Below, piece after piece: positions 24,377 through 33,252 of a stretch of DNA of 64,000 nt. This DNA is from Sphingomonas sp. FARSPH. GTDB lineage: Bacteria > Pseudomonadota > Alphaproteobacteria > Sphingomonadales > Sphingomonadaceae. The stretch is from NCBI RefSeq assembly GCF_003355005.1, contig NZ_CP029985.1, positions 2,431,001-2,495,000 on the forward strand. Reading direction: 5' to 3'. The notes below the pieces were generated by a model. That model was given only the letters and a program-made list of their open reading frames with translations, did not search any database and was not told the origin of the DNA. The first letter of the stretch is position 1, and the number at the start of each line of letters is the position of its first letter. The position numbers were made by a program, and so were the translations under genes.

Positions 24377-24442
24377 AACAAAGTCGGATTTGCGCGGTTC
24401 CTGCCGGTTGGCATCCTGCTGGCTGCCGCGACTGCGAACGGA

Positions 24443-25216
24443 TCATTTCGCAAGGACGGTATAGATCGACCACAGGCTGGTGAGCAGCAACAGCGTGCCG
24501 ACCATCGCCATCAGCGGCCGCGGCGCGATGCGCTTGGCGAGCACACCGCCAAGCGGCGCGGCGACCAGGCCGCCGATCAGCAGCCCGACCGTCTGCAGCG
24601 TGAACGCCGCCCAGCCGAGCGAGACGAAAAAGGCGATCGACGCCGTCAGCGTCAGGAAGAATTCCGCGGTGTTGACCGTCCCGATCGTGTGCCGCGGCGT
24701 CGAGCCCTGGACCAGCAGGTTCGACGTCACCACCGGCCCCCAGCCGCCGCCACCCGCCGCGTCGAGAAAACCGCCGACGAGGCCGAGCGGCGCGATTACG
24801 CGCGGTTCGCGTGGCTCCGTGCGTCCGCGCAGCGCGCGCAGCAGCAGATAGACGCCGATCCCGGCCAGATAGGCCATCACCAATGGCCGCGCGACGGACG
24901 CATCCACCGAGCTGAGCAAAGTCGCGCCGAGCACCGCGCCGACCATGCCGGGAATGACCAGCCGCCGGAACAGCCGCCAGTCGACGTTGCGGTTGGCGAC
25001 ATGGCTGATCCCCGACGCCGCGGTGGTGAACGTCTCCACCGCGTGGACGCTGGCGGAGGCGAGTGCGGGGGGCGTGCCCATCACCGTCACCATCAGCGTC
25101 GAGTTGACGACCCCGAACGCCATGCCTAGCGCGCCGTCCACGATCTGCGCGGCAAAGCCGATCGCGATGAACGGCAAGATGATCGACCAATCGAGGGCGG
25201 TAAGCATGTCGGGCAT
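24443..25216 (-). CDS. TSUP family (TauE/SafE-like) membrane permease
   Basis: The 257-residue protein has about eight hydrophobic segments in two repeats, each starting with the TauE/SafE-type motif (IGFAAQIVDGALGMAFGVVNSTLM; LGLVGGFLDAAGGGGWGPVVTSNLLV). This family exports or imports sulfite, sulfoacetate or other organosulfur anions. GGAGA on the minus strand supports the ATG at 25216. It is divergent from a serine acetyltransferase gene, so a sulfur-metabolism role is a reasonable guess. Confidence 0.87.
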   Translation of the reverse strand: MPDMLTALDWSIILPFIAIGFAAQIVDGALGMAFGVVNSTLMVTVMGTPPALASASVHAVETFTTAASGISHVANRNVDWRLFRRLVIPGMVGAVLGATLLSSVDASVARPLVMAYLAGIGVYLLLRALRGRTEPREPRVIAPLGLVGGFLDAAGGGGWGPVVTSNLLVQGSTPRHTIGTVNTAEFFLTLTASIAFFVSLGWAAFTLQTVGLLIGGLVAAPLGGVLAKRIAPRPLMAMVGTLLLLTSLWSIYTVLAK

Positions 25217-25387
25217 CAACGTCTCCGGCAGCCGCGACTGCGGCCTGCATCGCGCGCATCGTGGACGCGTCGCGCATATCCCACAACATAGTGCGGGTTT
25301 CCGACGGGAAAGCTGGCACGCCGTCCGCGGTGGAAATCGCGGCCGGTCGCGCCTAGATGTTGCGGAACGGTGACGAAGGGGACGCGG

Positions 25388-26077
25388 ATGTTCGGGCGCT
25401 TGGCGGCCTATCTCGATTCGATCAGGGCGCGCGATCCCGCCCCGCATTCGCGTCTGGAGATATTGACCTATCCTGGCGTCTGGGCGCTCGGCTGGCATCG
25501 TGTCGCGCATGCGCTCTATCGCCGGCGGCTGTTCCTGCTCGCGCGGATGGTCAACCATTTCTCTCGTGCCTGGACCGCGATCGACATCCATCCGGGTGCG
25601 CGCATCGGCCGCAATTTCTTCATCGACCACGGGTTCGTCGTGATCGGCGAGACGGCGGAGATCGGCGACGACGTCACCATCTATCAATGCGTGACGCTGG
25701 GCGGGACCAGCCCGGACGACGGCATCGCCGGAAAGCGGCACCCGACGCTCGCCGATGGCGTCATCATCGGATCGGGCGCGCAGGTGCTGGGGCCGATCCT
25801 GGTCGGTCCGCGCGCACGCGTCGGCGCCAATGCCGTGGTGACGCGCGACGTACCGGCCGGCGCGGTGATGGTCGGGATCCCCGCACGGCCGACGATGGTC
25901 GAAGGCGGGGCGGTGGAGGCACCGTCGCGCTTCGTCCCTTATGGTACGCCGTGCAGCGACCTGTTCGATCCGGCGACGCAGAAGCTCGAGATCATGCGTT
26001 GTGAGCTCGAATCGATGCGCAAGCGGCTGGATGCGATGCTGGACGCGACGCCCGATGCGGAGCGTGACCGCGCCTGA
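25388..26077 (+). CDS. Serine O-acetyltransferase
   Basis: The 229-residue protein has a left-handed beta-helix of hexapeptide repeats (IDIHPGARIGRNFFIDHGFVVIGETAEIGDDVTIYQCVTLGG) preceded by the short N-terminal helical domain of the EpsC/CysE2 subtype. The catalytic His of DHGFVVIGE is present. It acetylates serine to O-acetylserine, the precursor of cysteine. The ATG at 25388 follows a GGGGA ribosome site; an in-frame GTG at 25370 is less likely. Its stop overlaps the DUF2794 start (TGATG). Confidence 0.9.
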   Translation: MFGRLAAYLDSIRARDPAPHSRLEILTYPGVWALGWHRVAHALYRRRLFLLARMVNHFSRAWTAIDIHPGARIGRNFFIDHGFVVIGETAEIGDDVTIYQCVTLGGTSPDDGIAGKRHPTLADGVIIGSGAQVLGPILVGPRARVGANAVVTRDVPAGAVMVGIPARPTMVEGGAVEAPSRFVPYGTPCSDLFDPATQKLEIMRCELESMRKRLDAMLDATPDAERDRA

Positions 26078-26415
26078 TGGGGATCGTCACGCCCTTTCCG
26101 CATGCGCAACAGCCCAATCAGGTCGGCTTCGATCGTCTCGAGCTTGGCCGTATCCTCGACCTGTACGGCCGGATGGTCGCGGCAGGCCATTGGCGCGATT
26201 ATGCGATCGACCTGGGGCAGGATGCGGCGGTGTTCGCCGCCTTTCGCCGCGCGGCCGAGCGACCGGAGTTCCGGATCGAAAAGCGGCCCGCGCTGCGCAA
26301 CCGACAGGGGATGTGGGCGCTGCTCGGCGAACATGGCGCGGTGCTGAAACGGGGCCACGAGCTTGGCCCCGTGCTCGCGCCCGTCGAACGGCGGTTGATG
26401 AAGCTCGTCGATTGA
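26077..26415 (+). CDS. DUF2794 family protein
   Basis: The 112-residue soluble protein fits DUF2794 (alphaproteobacterial, unknown function): FDRLELGRILDLYGRMVAAGHWRDYAIDLG then FRIEKRPALRNRQGMWALLGEHGAVLKRGHELGPVLAPVERRL. No signal or membrane segment is present. A 1-base overlap couples it to serine acetyltransferase. Nothing in the sequence links it to cysteine synthesis beyond position. Confidence 0.85.
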   Translation: MGIVTPFPHAQQPNQVGFDRLELGRILDLYGRMVAAGHWRDYAIDLGQDAAVFAAFRRAAERPEFRIEKRPALRNRQGMWALLGEHGAVLKRGHELGPVLAPVERRLMKLVD

Positions 26416-26419
26416 GGCC

Positions 26420-26443
26420 GCCGCCCGTGTCGTCACGGGCGGC
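26420..26443. terminator. Convergent bidirectional terminator
   Basis: A perfect 10-bp GC stem (26420-26429 with 26434-26443) closes a 4-base loop between the DUF2794 gene and the convergent DUF2157 gene. Confidence 0.7.
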
Positions 26444-26451
26444 AAGCATCG

Positions 26452-27480
26452 TCATGCCGGCTGGTGGACCGGCGGCAGTTTCACGCGCAGCGGTTGCGAC
26501 AGCCAGCCGACGACCATCGCGCGCATCGGTTGCCAGAAGGCAGAGAGCGTCAGCAGCGCCGACCCGATGACGAAGGCGGTGAATGCCGCGCCGAGTTCGA
26601 CCGCGCCCGCGCTGCGGAACAGCGAATAGAGCGCATAGAGGACGTAGACGAGGCTGGAGACGAGCAAGGCACGCCGGTCGACCGCGAGCGCCAGTCCCGC
26701 GAACAGAAGGTAGAGTGCGATCACGATCACCGCGATCCCCGCGCCGATATCGCCATCGAACACGCCCAGCATCTTGAAGATCGGATGCGCGATCATCGGC
26801 GCGGCGGCGAGGTGCAGCCAGAAGGCGACGTCGGCACGGCGCGTCTCGCGCTGGGGGTCGGACATGTCCCAGCGCATCGCCAGCGCGAACACCGCCACGC
26901 CGCAGACCAGCAGCAGCGGCCACACGCCCTGGCGGATGCCCGGGATCGCCGCGGTCAGCAGGCCGATCGCGACGACGACCAGCGCCGCCGCGCCCGCCGC
27001 GACGGTGATCGGCACCATGAACCGGCGCCAGTGCAGCCATGCCGCACCCGCCGCGATCAGGCCGGTGGCCGCCATCGCCAGTGCGCCCGCGGTGCCGTCG
27101 ATACGCGGCCAGACACTCTCGATCCCGCCCGCGATCGCGGCCGCCACGCCGCCGACGAAGGCGAGGAGCAGCAGGATGCTGGGCAGCGCCATCCGCCGCC
27201 GCGCGGTGAAATAGAGCGCCAGCATCCAGGCCGCCGCCGCGACGAACGCGCCGCCCAGGCCGTGGCTGATGCTGAAGCCGATCTGCCCGAGCGCGGCGAG
27301 CAGCAGTGCGATCGCGATCGACACGAAGATGTCGTTGAACCCGGTGAGCAGCCGGAAATGCTCTTCGTCGACCGCCGGCGCGGCCTGTGCCGCCGCGACG
27401 TGCCGCCGCAGCGCCGCCGCGGCATCGGACGAAATCGCCCCCGCCGCCACCGCGCCGTCGATGTCGCTCTCGCTGTACAT
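26452..27480 (-). CDS. DUF2157 membrane protein
   Basis: The 342-residue protein has a soluble N-terminus of about 50 residues and roughly ten hydrophobic helices. The start MYSESDIDGAVAAGAISSDAAAALRRHVAA resembles the DUF2157 N-terminal helix pair, and the polytopic rest fits the family. No transporter motif is visible. Function is unknown. It lies alone on its strand; GGAGAA is a plausible ribosome site upstream. Confidence 0.78.
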   Translation of the reverse strand: MYSESDIDGAVAAGAISSDAAAALRRHVAAAQAAPAVDEEHFRLLTGFNDIFVSIAIALLLAALGQIGFSISHGLGGAFVAAAAWMLALYFTARRRMALPSILLLLAFVGGVAAAIAGGIESVWPRIDGTAGALAMAATGLIAAGAAWLHWRRFMVPITVAAGAAALVVVAIGLLTAAIPGIRQGVWPLLLVCGVAVFALAMRWDMSDPQRETRRADVAFWLHLAAAPMIAHPIFKMLGVFDGDIGAGIAVIVIALYLLFAGLALAVDRRALLVSSLVYVLYALYSLFRSAGAVELGAAFTAFVIGSALLTLSAFWQPMRAMVVGWLSQPLRVKLPPVHQPA

Positions 27481-27651
27481 GGACGTTCTCCTTCGTTGAG
27501 GAACGGGAAGGGTGCGCCTTGTGTGTTATTTAGTCAATACACCATCTTGTGGCTGGCATCGGTAGGCCGCGATTGCGATCGGTGACCGATTGTCTCGTCG
27601 TGCCCGGCAGTCTATCGTCCGTGCGTCCTGCACCGAAGAGGATGAGATGCC

Positions 27652-28116
27652 GTGTCGCGCCTCCGCCGCTTTCTGCCCTGCCTCCTCGGCATGGCGGTCC
27701 TGATGCCCGGGCCGGGCATTGCTGCGCCCGAAGGGCGGATCACCGGGGTCGGTGGCATCTTTTTCAAGAGCAAGGACCCCAAGGCGCTTATGGCCTGGTA
27801 CCGCGACGTGCTGGGCATCGCGGTGGAGGCTTGGGGCGGGGCGATGATGCGCTACGACGCGCCGGGACACCCGCCGGTCCTGACGCTCAATGCCTTCAAG
27901 TCGACCAGCGATTATATGCAACCGTCGTCGCGGGAGTTCATGCTCAATTTCGCCGTCGACGACATGGACGCGTTCCTCGCCCGGTTGCGGGCGAAGGGCG
28001 TGACGATCCTGAAGCAGGACGACAGCGACCCCAGCGGTCGATTCGCCTGGATCGTCGATCCCGACGGCACCAAGATCGAGTTTTGGCAGCCGAAAGCCGC
28101 CGCCGCGGCCAAATAG
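27652..28116 (+). CDS. Exported VOC (glyoxalase/bleomycin-resistance) protein
   Basis: The 154-residue protein has a signal-like N-terminus (about 24 residues, GPGIA-A), unusual for this fold, followed by a VOC domain: GVGGIFFKSKDPKALMAWYRDVLGIAVEAWGG and FAVDDMDAFLARLRAKGVTIL, ending IVDPDGTKIEFWQP with the metal-ligand Glu. The GTG at 27652 is preferred with AGAGGA upstream. Likely a metal-dependent small-molecule enzyme acting in the periplasm; substrate unknown. Confidence 0.8.
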   Translation: MSRLRRFLPCLLGMAVLMPGPGIAAPEGRITGVGGIFFKSKDPKALMAWYRDVLGIAVEAWGGAMMRYDAPGHPPVLTLNAFKSTSDYMQPSSREFMLNFAVDDMDAFLARLRAKGVTILKQDDSDPSGRFAWIVDPDGTKIEFWQPKAAAAAK

Positions 28117-28129
28117 CCGGCCGCGCGCT

Positions 28130-29035
28130 CTATCCGTGCTGTAGCAAGCGGCCGATCGTCATCGCCTGCTCCGCGCCCGTCTTCGGCACGATCTCGCCGG
28201 TGCGGTCGATGATGTCGGCCCAGTGCGCCGCGACGCCTTCGGGCGACAGATCTTCGCCGCGGAGCAGCGCGCCCGGCGTCAGAGTGACGTAGCTTGCCTG
28301 AAACGCGCCCGCGCCCGCGCCGAGGATGACGTTGCTCGGCGCGTCCTCGCTGACGAGGTAGAGTGCGCCGGGCGCGACCTTTTCCGGGGCGAAGGCATCG
28401 AACGCTTCCTTCGGGAACAGCTCCTCCGTCATGCGCGTGCCCGCGGTCGGCGCGATCGTGTTGACGCGGATGTCGTTCTTCGCGCCCTCGATACCCAGCG
28501 TTTTCGCCAGCCCCGCGATGCCGAGCTTCGCGGCGCCGTAATTCGCCTGACCGAAATTGCCGAACAGGCCGGAGGACGAGGAGGTCATCAGGACGCGGCC
28601 GTAATTCTGGTCGCGAAACGTGTCCCAGCATGCCTTGGTGGCGAAGGCGGAACCGATCAGGTGGACGCGCACCACGAATTCGAAATCGGCGGGCTCCATC
28701 TTGGCGAACGTCTTGTCGCGCAGCACGCCGGCGTTGTTGATGAGGATATGGACGCCGCCCCACGCGTCCTTCGCGCGTGCGACCATGTCGGCCATCTGGT
28801 CGTAATCGGCGACATTGCCGCCGTTCGCCATCGCCTCGCCGCCGATGCTGCGGATTTCCTCGACCACCGCGAGCGCGGCGTCGGAGTGGCCGGTGCCGTC
28901 CCGCGCGCCGCCCAGATCGTTGACCACGACCTTCGCGCCGCGTTGCGCAAGGGACAGCGCATAACAGCGGCCGAGACCGCCACCTGCGCCCGTAACGATG
29001 GCGACGCGGCCCTCGAAGTGGATCGGACTGGACAT
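28130..29035 (-). CDS. SDR-family 3-hydroxyacyl-CoA dehydrogenase-like protein
   Basis: The 301-residue protein is a classical short-chain dehydrogenase: VAIVTGAGGGLGRCYAL nucleotide motif, NNAGVLRD, the catalytic Ser and YGAAK with Tyr and Lys, and the N-terminal pattern VVVNDLGGARDGTG that is typical of the MFE-2/HSD17B4 (3-hydroxyacyl-CoA dehydrogenase) group rather than FabG. It probably oxidises a hydroxyacyl-CoA in fatty acid or steroid-side-chain breakdown. The frame is open to 29200, but MSSPIHFEGR at 29035 is the natural start. Confidence 0.85.
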   Translation of the reverse strand: MSSPIHFEGRVAIVTGAGGGLGRCYALSLAQRGAKVVVNDLGGARDGTGHSDAALAVVEEIRSIGGEAMANGGNVADYDQMADMVARAKDAWGGVHILINNAGVLRDKTFAKMEPADFEFVVRVHLIGSAFATKACWDTFRDQNYGRVLMTSSSSGLFGNFGQANYGAAKLGIAGLAKTLGIEGAKNDIRVNTIAPTAGTRMTEELFPKEAFDAFAPEKVAPGALYLVSEDAPSNVILGAGAGAFQASYVTLTPGALLRGEDLSPEGVAAHWADIIDRTGEIVPKTGAEQAMTIGRLLQHG

Positions 29036-29126
29036 GGAAAAAGGCGCTCCCTCCGTCATGGATGAAGCGCCTTCCATACCCGAGCTTCGAACGGGCGCAA
29101 TGCCCGCCCGAACCGTCAGGGTCGTT

Positions 29127-29627
29127 TTAGCGATGCGTGCGGCGCTTCGCCTTGTGCGTCGTCTTGTGGCCGCCATCGCTCGCCTGCTTGCAGCCATCAT
29201 ACTGGCCCTTCTTGCAGATCGGATAGCTGTCCTTCGGCGCAGGCGCCGGATAGGCCTGGTCCGGGGTCGGGGCCGGACGGAACGTCGGCGCGATGTTCGA
29301 ACCCGGCGTGCCGCCGGTGACGGCGGGCGTGGTCGGCTGGTAGCCGCCGGCCGGCGTGGCGCCAGCGTCGCCGGTGGTCATCGGCGCCTGGGTGTCGGTC
29401 TGGCCGGCGGGCGCCGCCATGTCGCTGGCGGGCGCGGGCGTTGTGGCGGGCGCGGCCTGGCCGGCGGGCGTCGCCGACTGGTCCGCCGGCGGCGGCGTCA
29501 TCGTCTGGTCGGGCGTGCCGGCGGGGGCGGTCTGCGTGGTGGGCGAGCTGGTGCCGGTCTGGCTCGACGTCTGGGCCAGGACGGGGGCGGCAACAAAGGC
29601 CGTGGCGGCCAACAGAATGAGCTTCAT
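29127..29627 (-). CDS. Secreted Thr/Pro/Ala-rich protein with basic C-terminus
   Basis: The 166-residue protein begins with a clear signal peptide (about 18 residues, APVLA before Gln) and AAGGAG before the ATG. The mature part is low complexity: Thr, Pro, Ala and Gln repeats over about 100 residues, then a Cys-containing segment (CKKGQYDGCKQ) and a strongly basic tail rich in His, Lys and Arg. It could be a surface or periplasmic linker protein. I do not recognise it. Confidence 0.65.
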   Translation of the reverse strand: MKLILLAATAFVAAPVLAQTSSQTGTSSPTTQTAPAGTPDQTMTPPPADQSATPAGQAAPATTPAPASDMAAPAGQTDTQAPMTTGDAGATPAGGYQPTTPAVTGGTPGSNIAPTFRPAPTPDQAYPAPAPKDSYPICKKGQYDGCKQASDGGHKTTHKAKRRTHR

Positions 29628-29781
29628 TGCGAATCTCCTTAAAATCTGATGCGCAAGTTTGCGTAAGCGCCCCCGCCCAACGCCCCATTCCCGACTTGGG
29701 TCCTTCGTTTCGCTCCCGATTCTACCGATCCGTTCTCGGCGGTCGGAAAACGCGGATGCGCCACGCGTCCCAATCGCGGTA

Positions 29782-30474
29782 TCACGCGCCCGAGTCGAGC
29801 GAATAGCCTGCCGAGCGCACGGTGCGGATCAGGTCCGGCCGGTTGCCGATGTTGATCGCCTTGCGCAGCCGGCGGATATGCACGTCGACGGTGCGGCTTT
29901 CGATGTCGCTGTCGTGACCCCATACCGCATCGAGCAGGCGCTCGCGGCTGAACACCCAGCCGGGATGTTCGAGGAAGTGCTTCAGCAGGCGGAATTCGGT
30001 GGGGCCGAGCGGCACGACCTCGCCGCCGCGGCGCACCTTGTGGCCGACGGTGTCCATCTCGATGTCGTCGTAGGTCAGCTGCTCGCCGGCCAGCGCAGGG
30101 CGCACGCGGCGCAGCACCGCGCTGACCCGGGCGACGAGTTCGCGGGGGGAGAACGGCTTGGTTACATAATCGTCGGCCCCGGTTTCCAGGCCGCGGATGC
30201 GATCCTCTTCCTCGCCGCGCGCGGTCAGCATGATGATGGGCACGTTCGCCGTCTCGGGCATGCGGCGCAGGCGGCGGCACACCTCGATCCCCGACAACCC
30301 TTCGACCATCCAGTCGAGCAGGACGATGTCGGGCGCCTTTTCCTTGGCGAGCAGCAGCGCCTCCTCGCCGTCGGGCGTGTGCGCGACCTCGAAATCCTCG
30401 CGGCGGAAGTGATAGATCAGCAATTCGGCGAGGGCGGCGTCGTCCTCCACCAGCAACATGCGTGCGCGGGCCAT
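29782..30474 (-). CDS. phoB: Phosphate regulon response regulator PhoB
   Basis: The 230-residue OmpR-class regulator has a receiver domain (MLLVEDDAALAELL, phosphoacceptor Asp54 in DIVLLDWMVEG, then KPFSPRELVARV) and a C-terminal winged helix (LGPTEFRLLKHFLEHPGWVFSRERLLDAVWG; RTVDVHIRRLRKAI). It activates phosphate-starvation genes when phosphorylated by PhoR. It is the last gene of the phoR-pst-phoU-phoB operon; its start overlaps the phoU stop by 1 base. Confidence 0.96.
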   Translation of the reverse strand: MARARMLLVEDDAALAELLIYHFRREDFEVAHTPDGEEALLLAKEKAPDIVLLDWMVEGLSGIEVCRRLRRMPETANVPIIMLTARGEEEDRIRGLETGADDYVTKPFSPRELVARVSAVLRRVRPALAGEQLTYDDIEMDTVGHKVRRGGEVVPLGPTEFRLLKHFLEHPGWVFSRERLLDAVWGHDSDIESRTVDVHIRRLRKAINIGNRPDLIRTVRSAGYSLDSGA

Positions 30475-31190
30475 CAGCGTTGCTCCTCAGGGGATGGGGA
30501 ATGGGGGCCGCCACGATGATGGTCGGCCATCTGGGTTCCGGTCGCGGCGAAATAGACCATTTCCGCGACGTTGGTCGCATGGTCGCCGATCCGTTCCAGG
30601 TTCTTGGCGACGAACAGCAGGTGCGCGACCTGGCTGATCGTGCGCGGATTTTCGACCATATAGGTGACGAGCGTACGGAAGATGCTGTCGTAGAAATCGT
30701 CGAGCGCGGTGTCGCTTTCGACGACGCGGACCGCCATGTCGGGATCGCGCGCGGCGAAGGCGTCGAGCGCCTGGCGCACCATGCTGCTCGCCATCGCGGC
30801 CATGGATGGGAGGATGGAGATCGGCTCGATCCGGTGTGCGCCGCCTTCCGCACCCTCGATCATCGGCACGCGGCGCGCGATGTTCTTTGCATAATCGCCG
30901 ATCCGCTCGACGACGGACGCGATCTTCATCGCCGCCACCACCTCGCGCAGGTCGACCGCCATCGGCGCGCGCAGCGCGATGATGCGCACCGCCAGCCGCT
31001 CGACCTCGCGCTCGATCGCGTCGATCGCCTTGTCGTCGGCATCGACGCGGCGGGCGAGCGCGGTGTCGGGGCGTTGCAGCGCGAGGATCGCCTGCGTGAT
31101 CGCATCCTCCGCCAGCCCGCCCATCTGCGAGATCAGGCCGCGCAGCTGGCCGATGTCGGCGTCGAACGCCTTGACCGTATGGTCTACCAT
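30474..31190 (-). CDS. phoU: Phosphate signalling regulator PhoU
   Basis: The 238-residue all-helical protein has the two PhoU repeats with their conserved acidic metal-binding signatures (VVERIGDYAKNIARR; NLERIGDHATNVAEM). PhoU links the PstSCAB transporter to PhoR and damps the phosphate response when phosphate is plentiful. Its ATG overlaps the pstB stop (TAATG) and its stop overlaps the phoB start, so it is coupled on both sides. Confidence 0.96.
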   Translation of the reverse strand: MVDHTVKAFDADIGQLRGLISQMGGLAEDAITQAILALQRPDTALARRVDADDKAIDAIEREVERLAVRIIALRAPMAVDLREVVAAMKIASVVERIGDYAKNIARRVPMIEGAEGGAHRIEPISILPSMAAMASSMVRQALDAFAARDPDMAVRVVESDTALDDFYDSIFRTLVTYMVENPRTISQVAHLLFVAKNLERIGDHATNVAEMVYFAATGTQMADHHRGGPHSPSPEEQR

Positions 31191-31954
31191 TATCCGTACC
31201 TGCCGGTGATGTAATCGCGGGTCCGCTCTTCCCGCGGGTTGGTGAAGATGTCGCTGGTCGCCGCGAACTCGACGAGCTGGCCGAGGTGGAAGAACGCCGT
31301 CTGCTGCGACACGCGCGCTGCTTGCTGCATGTTGTGCGTGACGATGACGATCGCGTAGCGGCCCTTGAGCTCGTGGATCAGTTCCTCGATCTTCGCGGTC
31401 GCGATCGGATCGAGCGCGCTGCACGGTTCGTCCATCAGGATGACTTCCGGGTCGACCGCGATCGCGCGCGCGATGCACAGGCGCTGCTGCTGGCCGCCCG
31501 ACAAGGCCGTGCCGCTGTCCGTCAGCCGATCCTTCACCTCGTCCCACAGGCCCGCGCGGCGCAGCGAGCGTTCGACCATTTCGTCGAGGTCGGCGCGCGC
31601 CGCCGCAAGGCCGTGGATGCGCGGGCCGTAGGCGACGTTTTCGTAGATCGACTTGGGGAAGGGGTTGGGCTTCTGGAATACCATGCCGACACGCGCGCGC
31701 AGTTGCACGACGTCCATGTCGGCGGCGTAGATATCCTCGCCGTCGAGCAGGATCTGCCCCTCTACCCGCGCGCTGGCAACGGTGTCGTTCATGCGGTTGA
31801 GCGTGCGCAGGAACGTCGACTTGCCGCAGCCCGACGGGCCGATGAACGCGACGACATTGTCCGGCGCGACGTCGATCGACACATGGTCGATCGCGCGATT
31901 GTCGCCATAGAAGACGCTGACGTCGCGCGCCTGGATCTTGGGAATTGCGGTCAC
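31190..31954 (-). CDS. pstB: Phosphate ABC transporter ATPase
   Basis: The 254-residue ATPase has Walker A GPSGCGKST (residues 39-47), the signature LSGGQQQRLCIARAIA, Walker B LMDEPCSALDP and the H-loop IVTHNMQQAARVS. It powers uptake of inorganic phosphate through PstC-PstA. The GTG at 31954 overlaps the pstA stop (GTGA). It is encoded as the fourth of seven genes in the phosphate operon. Confidence 0.97.
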   Translation of the reverse strand: MTAIPKIQARDVSVFYGDNRAIDHVSIDVAPDNVVAFIGPSGCGKSTFLRTLNRMNDTVASARVEGQILLDGEDIYAADMDVVQLRARVGMVFQKPNPFPKSIYENVAYGPRIHGLAAARADLDEMVERSLRRAGLWDEVKDRLTDSGTALSGGQQQRLCIARAIAVDPEVILMDEPCSALDPIATAKIEELIHELKGRYAIVIVTHNMQQAARVSQQTAFFHLGQLVEFAATSDIFTNPREERTRDYITGRYG

Positions 31955-33252
31955 CAGCGGGTCTCGAAACGGTTGCGGAGGTAGATGGCGAGCCCGTTCA
32001 TCGCGAGCAGGAAGACGAGCAATACGATGATCGCCGCCGACGTCTTCTCGACGAAGCCGCGATCGACCTGATCCGACCACAGGAATATCTGCACGGGCAG
32101 AACGGTGGCCGGATCGGTGAGCCGCGACGGGGCTGCGGCGATGAAGGCGCGCATGCCGATCATCAGCAGCGGCGCGGTCTCGCCGAGCGCGCGCGCCATG
32201 CCGATGATCGTGCCGGTCAGGATGCCGGGCAGCGCAAGCGGCAGGACATGGTCGAACACCACCTGCACCGGCGATGCGCCGACCGCCAGCGCGGCATCGC
32301 GGATCGACGGCGGCACCGCCTTGATCGCGTTGCGCCCGGCGATGACGATGACCGGCATCGTCATCAGCGCGAGCGTCAGCCCGCCGACGATCGGCGCGGA
32401 CCGGGGCAGGTGCATCGTGTTGAGGAACACCGCGAGGCCGAGCAGCCCGAAGATGATCGAGGGCACCGCGGCGAGATTGTTGATCGACACTTCGATGAGG
32501 TCGGTCCAGCGATTCCGCGGCGCATATTCCTCGAGATAGAGCGCGGCGAACACGCCGATCGGGAAGGCGAGGCACAGGGTCACCAGCATGGTGAGCAGCG
32601 ATCCCTTGAGCGCGCCCCAGATGCCGACGCGCGTCGGGTCGGTCGAATCCGCCGCGGTGAGAAAGCCGATATTCCAGCCGACCGACAGCACGCCGCGCGC
32701 CTGTAATCGGGCGACGATCGCCTCCGCTTCCGGCGACCCGTCGCGGCGGTAGGCAATATCGATCGCGCCCGTCACCGGCACGTCGATCGTCACAGGGCGG
32801 GCGAGCAGGGTCGGATCGCGCTTCACCGCGTCGCGCACGACGATCCACGCGCCGTCGGATAGCCAGTCCGGCCCGTCGGTGCCGTAAGCGGCGGCGGCGG
32901 CATGATCGACCGCCGTCTCGAGCCCAGCCCCCGCCAGTGCGAGATCGGCGCCGCGTCCGCGCAATTGCCGCGGCGTCACCGCCAGATGATCGCGCGCCAG
33001 GTCGATGGGCAGCGCGATCAGCGTCTGGCGAAAGCCGCCGATCCCCTGCGTCAGCATCGAGGCGAGCAGCAGCGCGAGGAACCCCGCCGACAGCCACACC
33101 GCGGCGAGGCCGATCAGGCGGAACCGGCGTTCGGCGGCGTAGCGGCGACGCGTGCGACGCTGCACCGCCGCCGTCTTCCAGTCGGTCGGCGCGCGGGGGA
33201 GCGGCTCGTGCCCTTGGGCCGGGACGCCGGCAATCAGCGGCGGCTTATTCAT
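31951..33252 (-). CDS. pstA: Phosphate ABC transporter permease PstA (extended form)
   Basis: The 433-residue permease has a long N-terminal extension (DUF3333-like, about residues 40-190, with a membrane helix and an extracytoplasmic domain) before the standard six-helix PstA module with IEVSINNLAAVPSIIFGLLG and the EAA-type loop ALAVGASPVQVVFDHVLPLALPGI. With PstC it forms the phosphate channel. Its ATG overlaps the end of pstC by 8 bases. The extension is typical of alphaproteobacterial PstA. Confidence 0.93.
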   Translation of the reverse strand: MNKPPLIAGVPAQGHEPLPRAPTDWKTAAVQRRTRRRYAAERRFRLIGLAAVWLSAGFLALLLASMLTQGIGGFRQTLIALPIDLARDHLAVTPRQLRGRGADLALAGAGLETAVDHAAAAAYGTDGPDWLSDGAWIVVRDAVKRDPTLLARPVTIDVPVTGAIDIAYRRDGSPEAEAIVARLQARGVLSVGWNIGFLTAADSTDPTRVGIWGALKGSLLTMLVTLCLAFPIGVFAALYLEEYAPRNRWTDLIEVSINNLAAVPSIIFGLLGLAVFLNTMHLPRSAPIVGGLTLALMTMPVIVIAGRNAIKAVPPSIRDAALAVGASPVQVVFDHVLPLALPGILTGTIIGMARALGETAPLLMIGMRAFIAAAPSRLTDPATVLPVQIFLWSDQVDRGFVEKTSAAIIVLLVFLLAMNGLAIYLRNRFETRW

